In this document: positions 21,168-30,868 of the stretch, piece by piece
How positions within the stretch are numbered: the stretch's first letter is position 1
Layout: each line of letters starts with the position of its first letter
Translations under genes and position numbers: made by a program
The notes under the pieces: generated by a model
Database searches by the model: none
Told to the model about the DNA's origin: nothing
What the model saw: the letters and a program-made list of their open reading frames with translations, nothing else
Assembly (NCBI GenBank): GCA_013115145.1
Contig: JAAPAO010000194.1
Span: 1-55,213, forward strand
Length of the DNA: 55,213 nt
Direction: 5' to 3'
Origin: Perkinsus chesapeaki
Lineage: Eukaryota > Perkinsozoa > Perkinsida > Perkinsidae

Positions 21168-22945
21168 ATGTCTGCTGTTACGGCTGGTGTCGATGTTCAG
21201 GAAGTCATGTGGTGCTCTTTCTGCATAGTGCTCCTAGTTACGGTTGTTAGGCTGTCGTGGTCCATTGGGCTGGATAGAGGTGGGAGGATCTGGAGGGGTT
21301 GGTCGGGATCAGCGTGTCGTCTCAGAATTGACTCGTCGCAAGTGTAAAGCTTCAATGCGGAGGAAGAGTAGGAATGTGAAGAAAGGGAGGAAACCAGCGA
21401 CCTGCCCGCGGCACCGCGGCGGTCTCTCGAGAGTTTCGCTGGAGTCGGTGAAATCTGCCTTGGTCGCTGCTATTATGGTTCCGCTACGACGTCTTGTTAT
21501 ATCCCTGCCGAAGCCTTCGTACAGGGCCCCCCGTGATAGTGACACAGTTGGGGTACGGAAGGGAGCTGGTCGAAGGAAAAAACATAAGACTGATGAAGAA
21601 GCAGATGCAGAATGCCATCCCGATACTGACAATGTGGAGGCTTGTGCGGCGGCTCTCGAGGGACTGTCGGGACCAGCATTGGCTAATAGTGATGCGGCAG
21701 TACAGGCAACTGAGGATGGAGCCGGGGCTATGGAGGGTTGGACTATTGTGGAGAGGGCCTGTAGACGACAGCATTCTAGTGTTTCTGATAGTACCTCCTG
21801 TAGCAGTAGTGATAGAAATGCAGCGGGCCGTAAACAGGGACGCAGCAGAAGCACACCATCACCGCCGGTACAGCCCTGTCTCGGGCGAAGGTCGATGGGC
21901 TATACGAAGGCTCCTCCTTTACGCCAGAAGCTTCCCATTAGTAAGTCTACGCACTTCTAGAGGTGGCTAGATAGTTGGTGTAGGGAAACAAGATAAGCCA
22001 AAGGAGAAACATGGACGAGATGGGGGAAGGATAGGGTCAGACAGGTGATATAGAGAAGGCGTGCTACAAGTATAGGGACCCCTTTAGAATCGATAACACC
22101 ATAACGCAGAGCAAGAGGCATGTTTGGGGCGTTGTTGAAGCTGCCAGGTCTCTCGAGGGACCACTAGTATCTTCTATTGCATCCTCAGAGGTAGTAGAGC
22201 CGCGAGGTTGATCCTGGGATGGGGTTCTGCACAGGATGCTCCTACGTACACTGCCCGCAGCATGGGCAAGGTTGCTCCTTCGACGGCAGCCCCGAGTGAA
22301 TGTCGACTACTCGAGGAGTCCCCTCGGAGCCTACTGGATTCGTTGTGTGTTGCCGAGCCGCTATATCCCGACTGGGTTCAAAGGCTTATGGATGAATGTG
22401 AGGATGACGATAAGCAGGATTTGCCTCAAGTCGAGTATCCATCGCCCGATCCATCTGTTGACTCGGTTGTTGTTGTTGCTGCTGCTGCTGCGCCGGAATT
22501 CTCCCCGGTGTTCTCGATCATCTACGACACGTTGCACCCTTGTGGCATATGGGTGGGCCTTAATCACCTAGTTCGCAAGATTGGATACGCCTCGGGTGCC
22601 TGGGAAATGATATGGAACCTGGCCGACATCGGCTGGATTCAGTTAAGTGACTGTGGTCTTTACTGCCGTCTAGGCGAACGTTGGGGGAAGTATGAAACCA
22701 TGTTATCACCACCGGACGAAGTGACCGATAAAGATAGCGCTGTTGCGGTCTATTCGGATTCAGTGGACTACTTCCCCCTTTCTGATTGGGAAGTCGGCGA
22801 CAACCGACTCTCCTATGATAGACAAGATTCCATTGTTGGTTCCTCAGAAGGACACCAACAAGATCCTATGGGTTGGGCCCCTCCTCCGACACTTCCGAGA
22901 GGCTTTGCCAATCCACCAGCTATGATTATTGGTCTTATTAAGTAA
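21168..22945 (+). CDS. Unrecognised protein with C-terminal module shared with the gene at 23.7-24.2 kb
   Basis: A multi-exon gene; only part of the model is firm. A basic, then acidic Ser-rich region (about 21355-21950, with RRKSRNVKKGRK and EGWTIVERACR) is followed by an exon at about 22040-22190 (DIEKACYKYRDPFRI). A 44-base phase-0 intron at about 22193-22236 comes next, then a long exon ending at 22945. The C-terminal part holds a module of about 60 residues, IIYDTLHPCGIWVGLNHLV ... ADIGWIQLSDCGLYCRLG, and later SDWEV. The same pattern recurs in the neighbour ending at 24218. Helix-turn-helix-like spacing and conserved Cys/Trp are visible, but no known family fits. The start and the splicing between 21950 and 22040 are unresolved. 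Confidence 0.6.
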
Positions 22946-23171
22946 AGAGTTGATAAGTGTTCTTGTTCTAAAAGTGGCAGCCTCGTTCAGTCGCTTGGCC
23001 ACCAATATTGTACCGTTAGCTGCTGCTCTACGCCTGCATATCTGCACTCCCTCTACTAGCAATGATTGCCTTCTCACGTTCTCTATCTTAGAATCATGAT
23101 TAGTTTCATTCCCTCTCTGTGTTGTGTCTCCCTTCCCGAGATACCTCCCTTACAGTGGCTTAACCTACCCC

Positions 23172-23588
23172 ATGCATTTCCGCAACTCTACCATTACCAG
23201 CGCCACTGCCAAGTCTTCCCGGCGCTCCCTATCACCAGAGCTTGATTTGTTCAAGTCGCCAGAGCGCATAATAGCTCTCGGTTGCCTCGCCGTCATTGCT
23301 GTCGCTGTGGCCTTAGTATGGTACGAGAGCTACTCATCCGTCAGTGATGGCCTAGACCATTGCGTGGTTGATGATAGCCATCCAGAGGGGCAGTCCCTGG
23401 TTGGTATTGTATTCACTTACCTTGCTCTCATTTACGTTATGTGGCTTACTGCTGGAGAGATATCACTGTGTAGAGGCTTGTCGAAGGGTATGTGTGATAT
23501 CACCGGTATAGGCAAAGGGTCCATGGGGGAAGATGTCGAACGGAAGAAGGAGAATAAACGTCGAATGAAGACTGCTTTGAAGAAGTAA
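23172..23588 (+). CDS. Small two-TM membrane protein
   Basis: Intronless, 138 aa from ATG 23172. A Ser/Thr-rich N-terminus (RNSTITSATAKSSRRS) leads to a first membrane segment near residue 37 (IIALGCLAVIAVAVALVWY). A loop with one Cys follows, then a second segment near residue 80 (LVGIVFTYLALIYVMWLTAG). The C-terminus is strongly basic (RKKENKRRMKTALKK). The lysine-rich tail could be an ER retention signal. No family is recognised. It lies between two genes that share a C-terminal module, on the same strand. Confidence 0.65.
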   Translation: MHFRNSTITSATAKSSRRSLSPELDLFKSPERIIALGCLAVIAVAVALVWYESYSSVSDGLDHCVVDDSHPEGQSLVGIVFTYLALIYVMWLTAGEISLCRGLSKGMCDITGIGKGSMGEDVERKKENKRRMKTALKK

Positions 23589-23666
23589 GAAATGTGAAAG
23601 CAGACTACAAAGCTCAGAGGTCACCGCCGCCGCCGATAGCATGGTTTCATAAGGCTGTGAGTTACA

Positions 23667-24218
23667 ATGGCTTCGTTGGATAGCGATAGCGACTCCGGTT
23701 AGGGTCGAAACCTTTTTTGTCTTTGTTCTTTTTCTGGTAGCATACGTAGGAGATTGAGCGTACAAAATAGTCGCTATGAATACCTAATAACATGCTTCTT
23801 CTTCTGCCTGTTCAGGAAGAAAGGTCTCAAGTCCAGGCCCCCCAGCAAACGCTTAAGGTCATGCTGCCGTCTACCATGCATCACCTGCCGCTTCGATGAG
23901 ATATGTGAGTACATGCAGCCACCAGGGACCTGGGTATCCCTCACTTGGCTGAGGCATCGGCTTGATCGTAAGGGTCTTAAGGCTCTCGATCATATGCTCA
24001 ACGCCGGCTGGCTGGACAGTAGCTCTTGTGGAGGCTACTGCCGGGCCTGTCCTATTGGCGACTTCACTTTCGATGGCCCCGTACCCAACCGGACTGGACC
24101 ATGCCCCCCTCCCTTAGCTGAGTCCAATTCTATAGAAGGCTTTGTAGAGGTGCAGGAGCCAATCGAAGATGTCAGCGGACCGGAATCTGATTGGGAGGTC
24201 TACGAATGTTCACTATAG
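23667..24218 (+). CDS. Unrecognised protein, second copy of the C-terminal module
   Basis: The supported part is the frame from about 23830 to the stop at 24216-24218. It has FDEICEYMQPPGTWVSLTWL ... NAGWLDSSSCGGYCRACPIG and a final SDWEVYECSL. Compared with the gene ending at 22945, the alignment keeps the P-x-G-x-W-V-x-L core, the AGW/IGW strand, the S-x-C-G-x-Y-C turn and the SDWEV tail. This makes the two genes paralogous over this part. A likely first exon begins at ATG 23667 (MASLDSDSDS), joined over an intron of about 110 bases to a basic stretch (KSRPPSKRLRS). That join is tentative. Confidence 0.55.
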
Positions 24219-24411
24219 AGCTTTTCACGCTCTTCCTCTAATAACGTATAAAAATATATTACAGTTGTAAGGTTGCAGTAGTCGATATTAACTAAATAGT
24301 CGTGTCGCTACAGGAGCTGATGATTAAATGACTTATCCAATTTATGAATGCCACCAGCTCTCTTGTTGGGTTGAAATAGTTCGCTCTCAATCACCACAGA
24401 ACGCTCGGACG

Positions 24412-26163
24412 ATGGCAGTAAGGCTGCGGAGGCTCCTCACTAGAGGCTTCAGCTCCACACCGACGACTTCATCATCCGGGGTCATGTCGACTGTACGGCA
24501 AGCTGTGCCAACAGTAGCATCGGTTCGGCATGATGGAATGCTCCTGCATCCTGAAGTGATCGGCCAGGTGACAGGAGCATCCCCCACCGCCGGACATCAG
24601 CAATAATACCTTTAGGTTGTCAAGAACTGGGATCTCCATAGCTACTCTTTATTGGAGGTAGCGCCGTGGATGAACGCTTCACCGGCCTTACAGGAGCGGT
24701 AAGCTCACTACTGTTCCGGCCGTCTAAGGGCCGTATGCCTTGTTGGACGGCGATTTCGTAGCGAGGACTAGAGGTCCTGGTCAGGTTCGCAAATACCTTG
24801 GATATCTTTCAATTGTGTGATCCCACCGGCAAGGTCATGGGTCACTACGATCGAGGGGTGTCGGCTCTCCTTCGGACGACAATTAAGTTGGGGGACAACA
24901 ATGCAGTTCCATGTGGGCTTGTTTTGATGTAAGCATTGGCAGGCTCTGCTGTGGAGAATGGGACAGGTACGAAACACAGGAGCATGCCACCAATGAATTC
25001 TCCAGGCTGCAGATGCGCTCCATGACTGAAGGGTAGGCAGCAGGGCTTCCTGAATCTTGGAATATCTTCTAGGTACGCCGATGAGTGGCTAAATGAGATG
25101 CAGCCAGATGATGGGGAACCGGTCCCCGGGGTGATACTCACGGTGCATCACTACGATCCGCAGGTGACCCATCCAACACAGTACGAGATTGAGAGAAAGG
25201 ACGGCATCGCAAAGTAGAGACGTTTGGGAGCGATGGAGACAACTGGATGCACAGGTTGGTCTGCGTTGTACGGGCACTGCATGTGAAGTACTTCTGGCCA
25301 CGGGAGGCGCCAGATGGCCAGGTAGTACCGGACCGTGTCCTTGCTGGGCTATTATGAGATGGTAGCAGGTCATCCAGCTTGCCCCTGGCCAGACCCTCGG
25401 CACGTCTGATGACTACAATATAGTAACAGATCTACAGACCTGGGAGAGTGGGGAGAAGTTCAGGGAGATGCCTCAACAGTAGGCGTGTCGTCGGGATAAG
25501 GATGCTCATCAGCACCATCAGGGACACAGAGGACCCAGAGGACTTCTTCCGAGTCCTGCCGTGGGTGAAGGACCGAACTAAGAGCGATTTCGTCAGAGCC
25601 ACCTATGCTTTCGTGAAGAGAGACGAAGCGGGAGGTAGGGCGAGATTTCGGAACAATCTGCAGCTCCCTCCCCAGATATCACATCGGTCGTGGCCGCCAT
25701 ATCGGTCACTGGAGATGTGGATACGAAGAAGCCTGCACGGTTGGTGATGTCATGTCCCTACGTGGACACAGAGTCGGTATCTCCAGAAGAAGCCGAGCAA
25801 GCCTTGGACACTGTCCTGCAGCATGTCTTCGTTAAGTACAAAAGAAGCGTGTAAGATGGCGGAGGTGAAGACCAGATACTTTGCTCTCTCAGAGGGGTTA
25901 TTCTCTACGATTCGAAAGATACCTTCTATGAGTTCGCAGAGGAATCGATTCTACCTCGTCACCGGTATTGGACCGAGAAGGAGGCCGGGATATGTCTCAC
26001 TGCTGGTGCGTCTGATCATAAGTGGCCAGGCTCGAATACCACCTTCCCTTCAGTTCCGGTACAGATGCCAGTAGCTGCCCAAGAGTGCCTGCTGCATTCG
26101 CCCTATGTTATACCGGCGGAATTCCTCAGCTTCGAGACCTACTTCAAAACCCCTACTGGATGA
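24412..26163 (+). CDS. Unrecognised protein with probable mitochondrial targeting sequence
   Basis: About nine exons could be joined with consistent phases; for example, intron 24568-24615 follows HPEVIGQ. The N-terminus (MAVRLRRLLTRGFSSTP) is Arg/Ser-rich without acids, a typical mitochondrial presequence. Later sequence includes VVKNWDLHSYSLLEV, ERFANTLDIFQLCDPTG, IKLGDNNAVPCGLVLMY, YADEWLNEMQPDDG, TEDPEDFFRVLPWVKD, ILYDSKDTFYEFAEES and FLSFETYFKTPTG, ending at the tga at 26161-26163. It is soluble in character and I cannot place it in a family. Just past the stop, another frame (VVIVSGNPSVEFLPVVRDA) is open and might be an alternative last exon. Confidence 0.6.
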
Positions 26164-26247
26164 TTGCCTCCATGCAGTTGTGATTGTTTCCGGTAACCCC
26201 TCTGTTGAGTTCCTCCCAGTGGTACGTGACGCTGTAGTACCGGTTTG

Positions 26248-27759
26248 ATGAGGCAGCTAGTACTGGACACCCTCGGCGGGCGTCGAACGTCGGCCGTGGT
26301 CATGTGCATAATTGGTATGCTCTGTCTTGAGTACTTCACTTGCCGTTTTATACTGGCTCGAGTGCCATACACTGAGATAGACTGGAGGGCCTACATGCAG
26401 GAGGTAGATGACGACTGCCATGCTCTATGGCCTGGCATTGCGACTTAGGTTGAAGGCTGGTTGGTAGACGGTGACACTAACTACTACCATCTCAAGGGGG
26501 ACACCGGGCCGCTGGTCTACCCGGCAGCTTTCCTGTACCTCTACGCCGCTTTGCGTTGGATAGCTGGTGGAGATGGCACTGACATCGAAGCAGCCCAGCA
26601 GGTGCGGCGATACCAGTCGAAGGCCACTTTAGGTTTTTATCAGGTGTTCTTCTGGCTTTACCTCACCACAGTGGCTACAGTGCTCACCTGCATGGCATAC
26701 GCTGGAAGGAAGAAGTCGATCCCGCTGGTCTTCTATGTGCTTGTGTGCTTCTCCAGGAGGACCCACAGTATTTTCCTGCTTCGCTTGTTCAACGACGCTT
26801 GGTATGCCTGCGGTTCGCCTCCCCTCCACTTTTCCATTAGGTGCGTGGCCCTTGTCCATCTGTCAATCCTCCTTATGCTTGTTTTTGGGTATCGTCGTCT
26901 AGGCTGCATCGTCTACAGTTTGGCAGTTGGTGTGAAGATGAATGCATTTCTGTGGGCCCCAGGAATTTTCGTTTTCCTGATGGGACCTGGAAAACTCACA
27001 TGGCGGAAATTTTTTACGACCTTGTGTTTTGTCGCTGTATGGTGTGGTGTTCCACAGGTAGGTACCGCTCTTTATCACCCGGCAATCGCCTGTTGCAGGT
27101 CCTGCTCGGGCTGCCCTTCCTCACCACCTACCCGGTGGCCTACCTGCATAAGTCGTTCGAGCTTTCACGGGTATTTTTCTACAAGTGGACAGTCAATTTC
27201 AAGTTCCTTCCCGAAGAGGTCTTCGTGTCCCCCGAGCTTGGCCTCCTCCTTCTGGCCGGTACCATTACCCTCTGGGCATGGTTCGCCTTCAGAAAGTGGA
27301 TCCCAAATTGGGTGGCGCAGGACCCTTTGCTTGTGCTCTACAGCAGCAACTTCATTGGTGTGGCAATGTCTCGGACAATCCATTATCAGTTTTATTGCTG
27401 GTCAGTTCGCTCCCCGTTTTCTCTTTGTACCCGAATACTTTCAGGTACTCGTTCACGATCCCCTATCTCCTCTGCCGCAGCCAGTGGACTAGGCAATCAG
27501 CCATAGACTTTGCCATTAAGATGGGCACATGGTTTGCTATCGAGTAGGAGAAGCACAACGGCGGTGGTCGAATGTGAATCTCAGATACGCATACAATGTC
27601 CCTCCTACAGCAGAGTGCCGGACGCTGCCTAAAGGAACCGAGTTTTGTGACAATCCAGCAACCGCATTCAGCAGCGGGCTGCTTCAGCTCGCCCACGTTA
27701 TGTTGTTAGTGGGACTCGCAAAGTCCAGTACGGGTAGGAGAAATGAGAAACTTGATTAG
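26248..27759 (+). CDS. ALG3: ALG3 Dol-P-Man:Man5GlcNAc2-PP-dolichol alpha-1,3-mannosyltransferase
   Basis: Polytopic ER enzyme that adds the first lumenal mannose, from dolichol-phosphate mannose, during N-glycan precursor assembly. ATG 26248 opens an exon ending at 26403, with an intron at 26404-26448. Signatures: VPYTEIDWRAYMQE spliced to VEGWL; the family hallmark YYHLKGDTGPLVYPA; RTHSIFLLRLFND; LAVGVKMNAFLWAP; LGLPFLTTYPVAYLHKSFEL; KWTVNFKFLPEE; SSNFIGVAMSRTIHYQFYW after splicing; and the C-terminal EYAYNVPPT. Many hydrophobic segments are present. At least four further short introns were seen, including ones removing the sequence after FNDAW and after HYQFYW. The gene ends at 27759. The invariant acidic and His motifs are intact. 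Confidence 0.93.
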
Positions 27760-27843
27760 TTCCCTTATATGGCCATGTTGCGTTTTGCAGTAAGGCGCAT
27801 ATTGCGAGTAGCATTACTCCACTTCCTCTTCCCGCCCACCTGA

Positions 27844-28132
27844 ATGACCTCCACAGAAGGACGGTCTTCGACGGTCTTCACCAGAGGGCGATTCTCCGTC
27901 AGCTTCGATGAGGGTGACACATCCTCTGGTCGATCAGTCGTGCTAACCAGATCCGAGTGTGGCGGCATACCATCCCACTCATACCGTGTTGGAAGGTTCG
28001 TATGTTGTCACCTTACTGCTGTCTGGAGACAAGTCGGTCGATTCAAGGTATTGGATGCCCCATATGAGGGGATCACTCTACGCCGATATTAGCGCTCTCT
28101 CAGTGAATACTCGTGATCTGTATTCGTTTTAG
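27844..28132 (+). CDS. Hypothetical small protein
   Basis: From ATG 27844 the frame runs MTSTEGRSSTVFTRGRF ... FDE. A GT-AG intron of about 38 bases then leads to a second exon, DPSVAAYHPTHTVLEGSYV ... LLLSGDKSVDSRYW ... SVNTRDLYSF, with the stop at 28130-28132. The second exon reads like a genuine protein sequence. No family is recognised. The unspliced alternative runs to 28092 in another frame and looks less natural. Confidence 0.4.
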
Positions 28133-28484
28133 TGAGGTTACCTCTCATTGGTCAATAATGTTTCTTGGCCTTTTGTCTTTTAGCTTTCGTGAACTATCAA
28201 CCCATTTCACCCTTTCAGTTGTCGTTCAGGCATTTGTACAGCTCTTTGGTTATTCCTCTTATGTTTCTTGCAAGATCGGTTTTATTATCCGCGCGGGTTC
28301 TTATCTGTGCTAAAGCACTACTGTAATTGTCGCTGCCCCGCTGCTTCAACTGTTCCTTTATTATTCGCTATCAGTCACTAGTGGCACATCTCTGTATCAA
28401 GTGTCGTGTTCAGGAGTCATTCGTACCACCACAGCGTTAGTCACTCCATAAAAAACAGTCTTATGAAGAGAGAAACTTGGTATA
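28133..28484. other. Intergenic, T-rich
   Basis: About 350 bases, T-rich on the plus strand, between converging genes. No frame, repeat or RNA gene can be supported. Confidence 0.5.
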
Positions 28485-28766
28485 TTACGAAGAGGGTAAA
28501 CGAGCAAAGCTTTCGCCAGTAGTAACATCCATTCTGAAGTCTAGTCCAGCAGGGCACACTTGATCAGCTTCAACTTTCTGCCACTCGGTGGTCGGATGGA
28601 ACGGTCGCTTGCCAGGAGGAAGAGCAGCCTTCTTTCGCGAGTCCTCCTTTCGCTCTTCATCAGTCTCATCTCGGAAAAGGTACACAGACAAGCCAATCGC
28701 GACAGCCGCGATCGCTATCATTGTGACGGCTCGTCGATGGCGTGCGAATGCTTGTTGAAGGGACAT
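28485..28766 (-). CDS. Small single-pass membrane protein
   Basis: 93 aa, ATG at 28766, no intron. A short basic N-terminus (QQAFARHRRAV) is followed by one membrane segment (TMIAIAAVAIGLSVYLF), then a charged soluble tail (DETDEERKEDSRKKAALPPGKRP) ending LPSS. It resembles small mitochondrial or ER tail-exposed proteins in layout only. The start lies within about 80 bases of the likely 3' end of the next minus-strand gene. Confidence 0.6.
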   Translation of the reverse strand: MSLQQAFARHRRAVTMIAIAAVAIGLSVYLFRDETDEERKEDSRKKAALPPGKRPFHPTTEWQKVEADQVCPAGLDFRMDVTTGESFARLPSS

Positions 28767-28843
28767 AGTACTTTGGAAAACACTACCTGACTATTATTAA
28801 GAAGAGCAACCAAAACGAAAGGCGGAAGCCTGTAGGAGAAACT

Positions 28844-29717
28844 TCAGTAGAGTTTAACCACGCAGTTGAGCACAAACCGGTGTAGTCTCTTGAAGAAAGG
28901 AAGTAATAGAGAACTGAAGCAAGTGTACGCGAGAACAGCCAAACCCGTCCAATCCCTAAATGATAAGACACTTCGATCCAAACGCAACTTAACATTGTTG
29001 TCCTCTGCATACAGTGGCTTGGATCTGAGCAACGTAACACGGATTTTTTAGAAGGCACCTGGAGGTCTGGTCTTACCTGTAAAAATGTGAGGTGGTTGCT
29101 GGCTGCAGCCCTGTTACACTTGCGATTCTAGCAACACCCCTATCGGCATCAAAGGGTGGATCGATGCTGAGGGCGATGGCTTTGTCTTCGAGCTCTGGTG
29201 ACGCGGCCAACACAATGACTCGAGGGACTGTGATCCAGTCCCTAAGACACCATAAGGTAACGCTATCACGGAGAGACGTTTCCCTTACAATTGCAAGAGT
29301 TCTGCTTGTGTTGCTCTAACGAGGTTAACCCGATAAAAGCGAATGTCGGGGAAGCTGCCGGCGAGAAACTGTTCAAACTCGACCACCGAAGGTTCATCTG
29401 AGATCATCTCTAGCCAGCAGAAAGAGAAGCCTGAGCAGCTCACATGAGAAAGGATTTGTTGAAGAGTAGAGGATAAGGCCTGTGGGGACCATGGCGGGGA
29501 GCTCGGGAGACTTATTCCACAACGACGCCGAGTAGAAAACTGCAGATGCCTCTGAGACTGTTAACTCTTGTATGGGAGCATAGCGGACACACTGGTGGGA
29601 GACGGACGCTCGAGAAGGTGTGTCGGGATAGAGGTGCTGGTAGGACGAGGCTACCGATGAACGGGGTAAGAGGATTGCCAGGAGAAGGCACTGCGACAAC
29701 AATGGACGCAAAAACAT
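28844..29717 (-). CDS. Thioredoxin-fold membrane protein, OST3/OST6-like
   Basis: From ATG 29717 a signal peptide (LLSQCLLLAILLPRSSVA) leads to a soluble domain. A 46-base intron with phase-1 junction joins GLILYSSTNPFSY to EPSVVEFEQFLAGSFPDI. A second 46-base intron joins AELLQL to DWITVPRVIVL. The order strand, helix, RFYRVNLV strand, helix, then TVP-like cis-Pro and VIVL strand is a thioredoxin fold, followed by RIASVTGLQPATTSHFYR and later a hydrophobic segment (GLAVLAYTCFSSLLLP). This matches the lumenal part of oligosaccharyltransferase OST3/OST6 (N33/TUSC3). The C-x-x-C pair is absent (NPFSY), so it would not be redox-active. Only one membrane segment is visible where the family has four; the 3' end is unresolved. 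Confidence 0.55.
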
Positions 29718-29804
29718 TACTCAACTGTTGGCGAAACACTAAGCGGTCGTGTAACGCAAAGCCATTGGTGAAGATGAAAGGAGCATGGTATTAAGGCATG
29801 GGAA

Positions 29805-30242
29805 TCATACCTCCTCAGCATCGGTAAACATGACACTTTTCCACATGGAGCCATCCCTGCTGCGGCCACCCGTCGGCTCGTCTTCATCGGCAGCGGAAAC
29901 CCGACGGTCAGCAATCGACTCTTGTCTTTCAACCTCAGCTGTGATGGGGCTATCAAAGGAGTCCCCAGCTAGTAACGAGGGAGCGGCCCTGCTGAGTCTT
30001 GGTGTCGGAGTGAGCCTCTTAGCGACATCGGACGATAGAGTTGATGTACCCCTCTTGACAGGAGGGGCCAGGAAGACGGTGCTCTTACGGGGCATGGTAG
30101 AGCCCCTCTGCAGAGCATCCGTGTCAAGTGAGCCAATCGCCCGACTGAGCCTGGACTCGTAGCCTTTCTTCTTGAAGTAGTTCCGTCTAGAGACGCTCTC
30201 TCGGACGATTTTCACAAGAGAAAGGAAGAATTCTTCGCTCAT
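29805..30242 (-). CDS. Hypothetical basic Ser-rich protein
   Basis: 145 codons from ATG 30242 (MSEEFFLSLVKIVRESVSRR). Basic residues (NYFKKKGYESRL) are followed by a Ser/Pro/Arg-rich, probably disordered half with phospho-like motifs (KRLTPTPRLSR) and an acidic end (FTDAEEV). The terminal gaggtatga could instead be a splice donor, so the C-terminus may continue. No family is recognised. Confidence 0.5.
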   Translation of the reverse strand: MSEEFFLSLVKIVRESVSRRNYFKKKGYESRLSRAIGSLDTDALQRGSTMPRKSTVFLAPPVKRGTSTLSSDVAKRLTPTPRLSRAAPSLLAGDSFDSPITAEVERQESIADRRVSAADEDEPTGGRSRDGSMWKSVMFTDAEEV

Positions 30243-30283
30243 GCCGGTAAGAGTCTTCTTTTTAAACGATTTCCTAGAAGTAC

Positions 30284-30496
30284 ATGTCCGAAGGGATCAC
30301 AGGTGCTGCAGTACATGACGGACGAAGAGGAGTCGACGTTGGAGTCGATAGTGATCTCTCTCTTAGGCCAATCAAAGTTAGCATTGCAGATCTCTTCAAG
30401 AGAGTAGCTGGCTCTCAGCCGCCTAAGTGTGGCATTCTCGAATACCCTAAGGAGGACTGCGAGAGACTCGATTCATGCTTAACTTACTCTAGATAG
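30284..30496 (+). CDS. Possible small gene or first exon
   Basis: 70 codons from ATG 30284, read divergently from the minus-strand gene at 30242. The latter half (IKVSIADLFKRVAGSQPPKCG, EYPKEDCERLD) looks protein-like. The spacing of only 41 bases between the divergent ATGs would leave almost no promoter, which weakens the case. Confidence 0.25.
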   Translation: MSEGITGAAVHDGRRGVDVGVDSDLSLRPIKVSIADLFKRVAGSQPPKCGILEYPKEDCERLDSCLTYSR

Positions 30497-30511
30497 CATT
30501 GGTAGTCATCT

Positions 30512-30774
30512 ATGTCTCTGACGCAGAAGAACAGCCTTCGTCGAGGTAGGCACTTCACTTGAGACTTCTCCATGAAATACTCTCCTAATCCACCCTGTCA
30601 TTATACTTCTGCACCTCGTTCACAGATACCATCGTTCAGCCTCTCTTCAGCATCATATGGGTCGAGCCTCTCTATGGCATTCTGGCTGGGAGGATTGCCT
30701 CGAGGTCGCCAGCCCAGCGCTGTCTTACTGCCATTTACCTACTATCACTAAGGATACAACGTCCTCTACACTGA
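30512..30774 (+). CDS. Small hypothetical membrane-type protein, two exons
   Basis: Exon 30512-30545 (MSLTQKNSLRR), GT-AG intron 30546-30625 (80 bases), exon 30626-30774. The joined product is 60 aa: DTIVQPLFSIIWVEPLYGIL follows the junction and ends LLSLRIQRPLH. The phase agrees (1/1). It is hydrophobic in the middle and basic at the end. The frame is too short to identify; it may be longer if a further donor is used near 30750. Confidence 0.4.
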
Positions 30775-30868
30775 CTCCAAGCCGGCACCTCTGGGTCCTT
30801 TGTGTCAGTGTCTTCCCAAGTGACCCGACTCGGTTTAGCATCCTCGACCGCTAATTTTGAGAGTTCTG

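Noticed and set aside
26161-26247. A further exon after the stop of the mitochondrial-type protein (VVIVSGNPSVEFLPV frame)
   Set aside because: It is protein-like, but no donor/acceptor pair joins it in phase to the preceding exon, and the next gene's ATG follows immediately.
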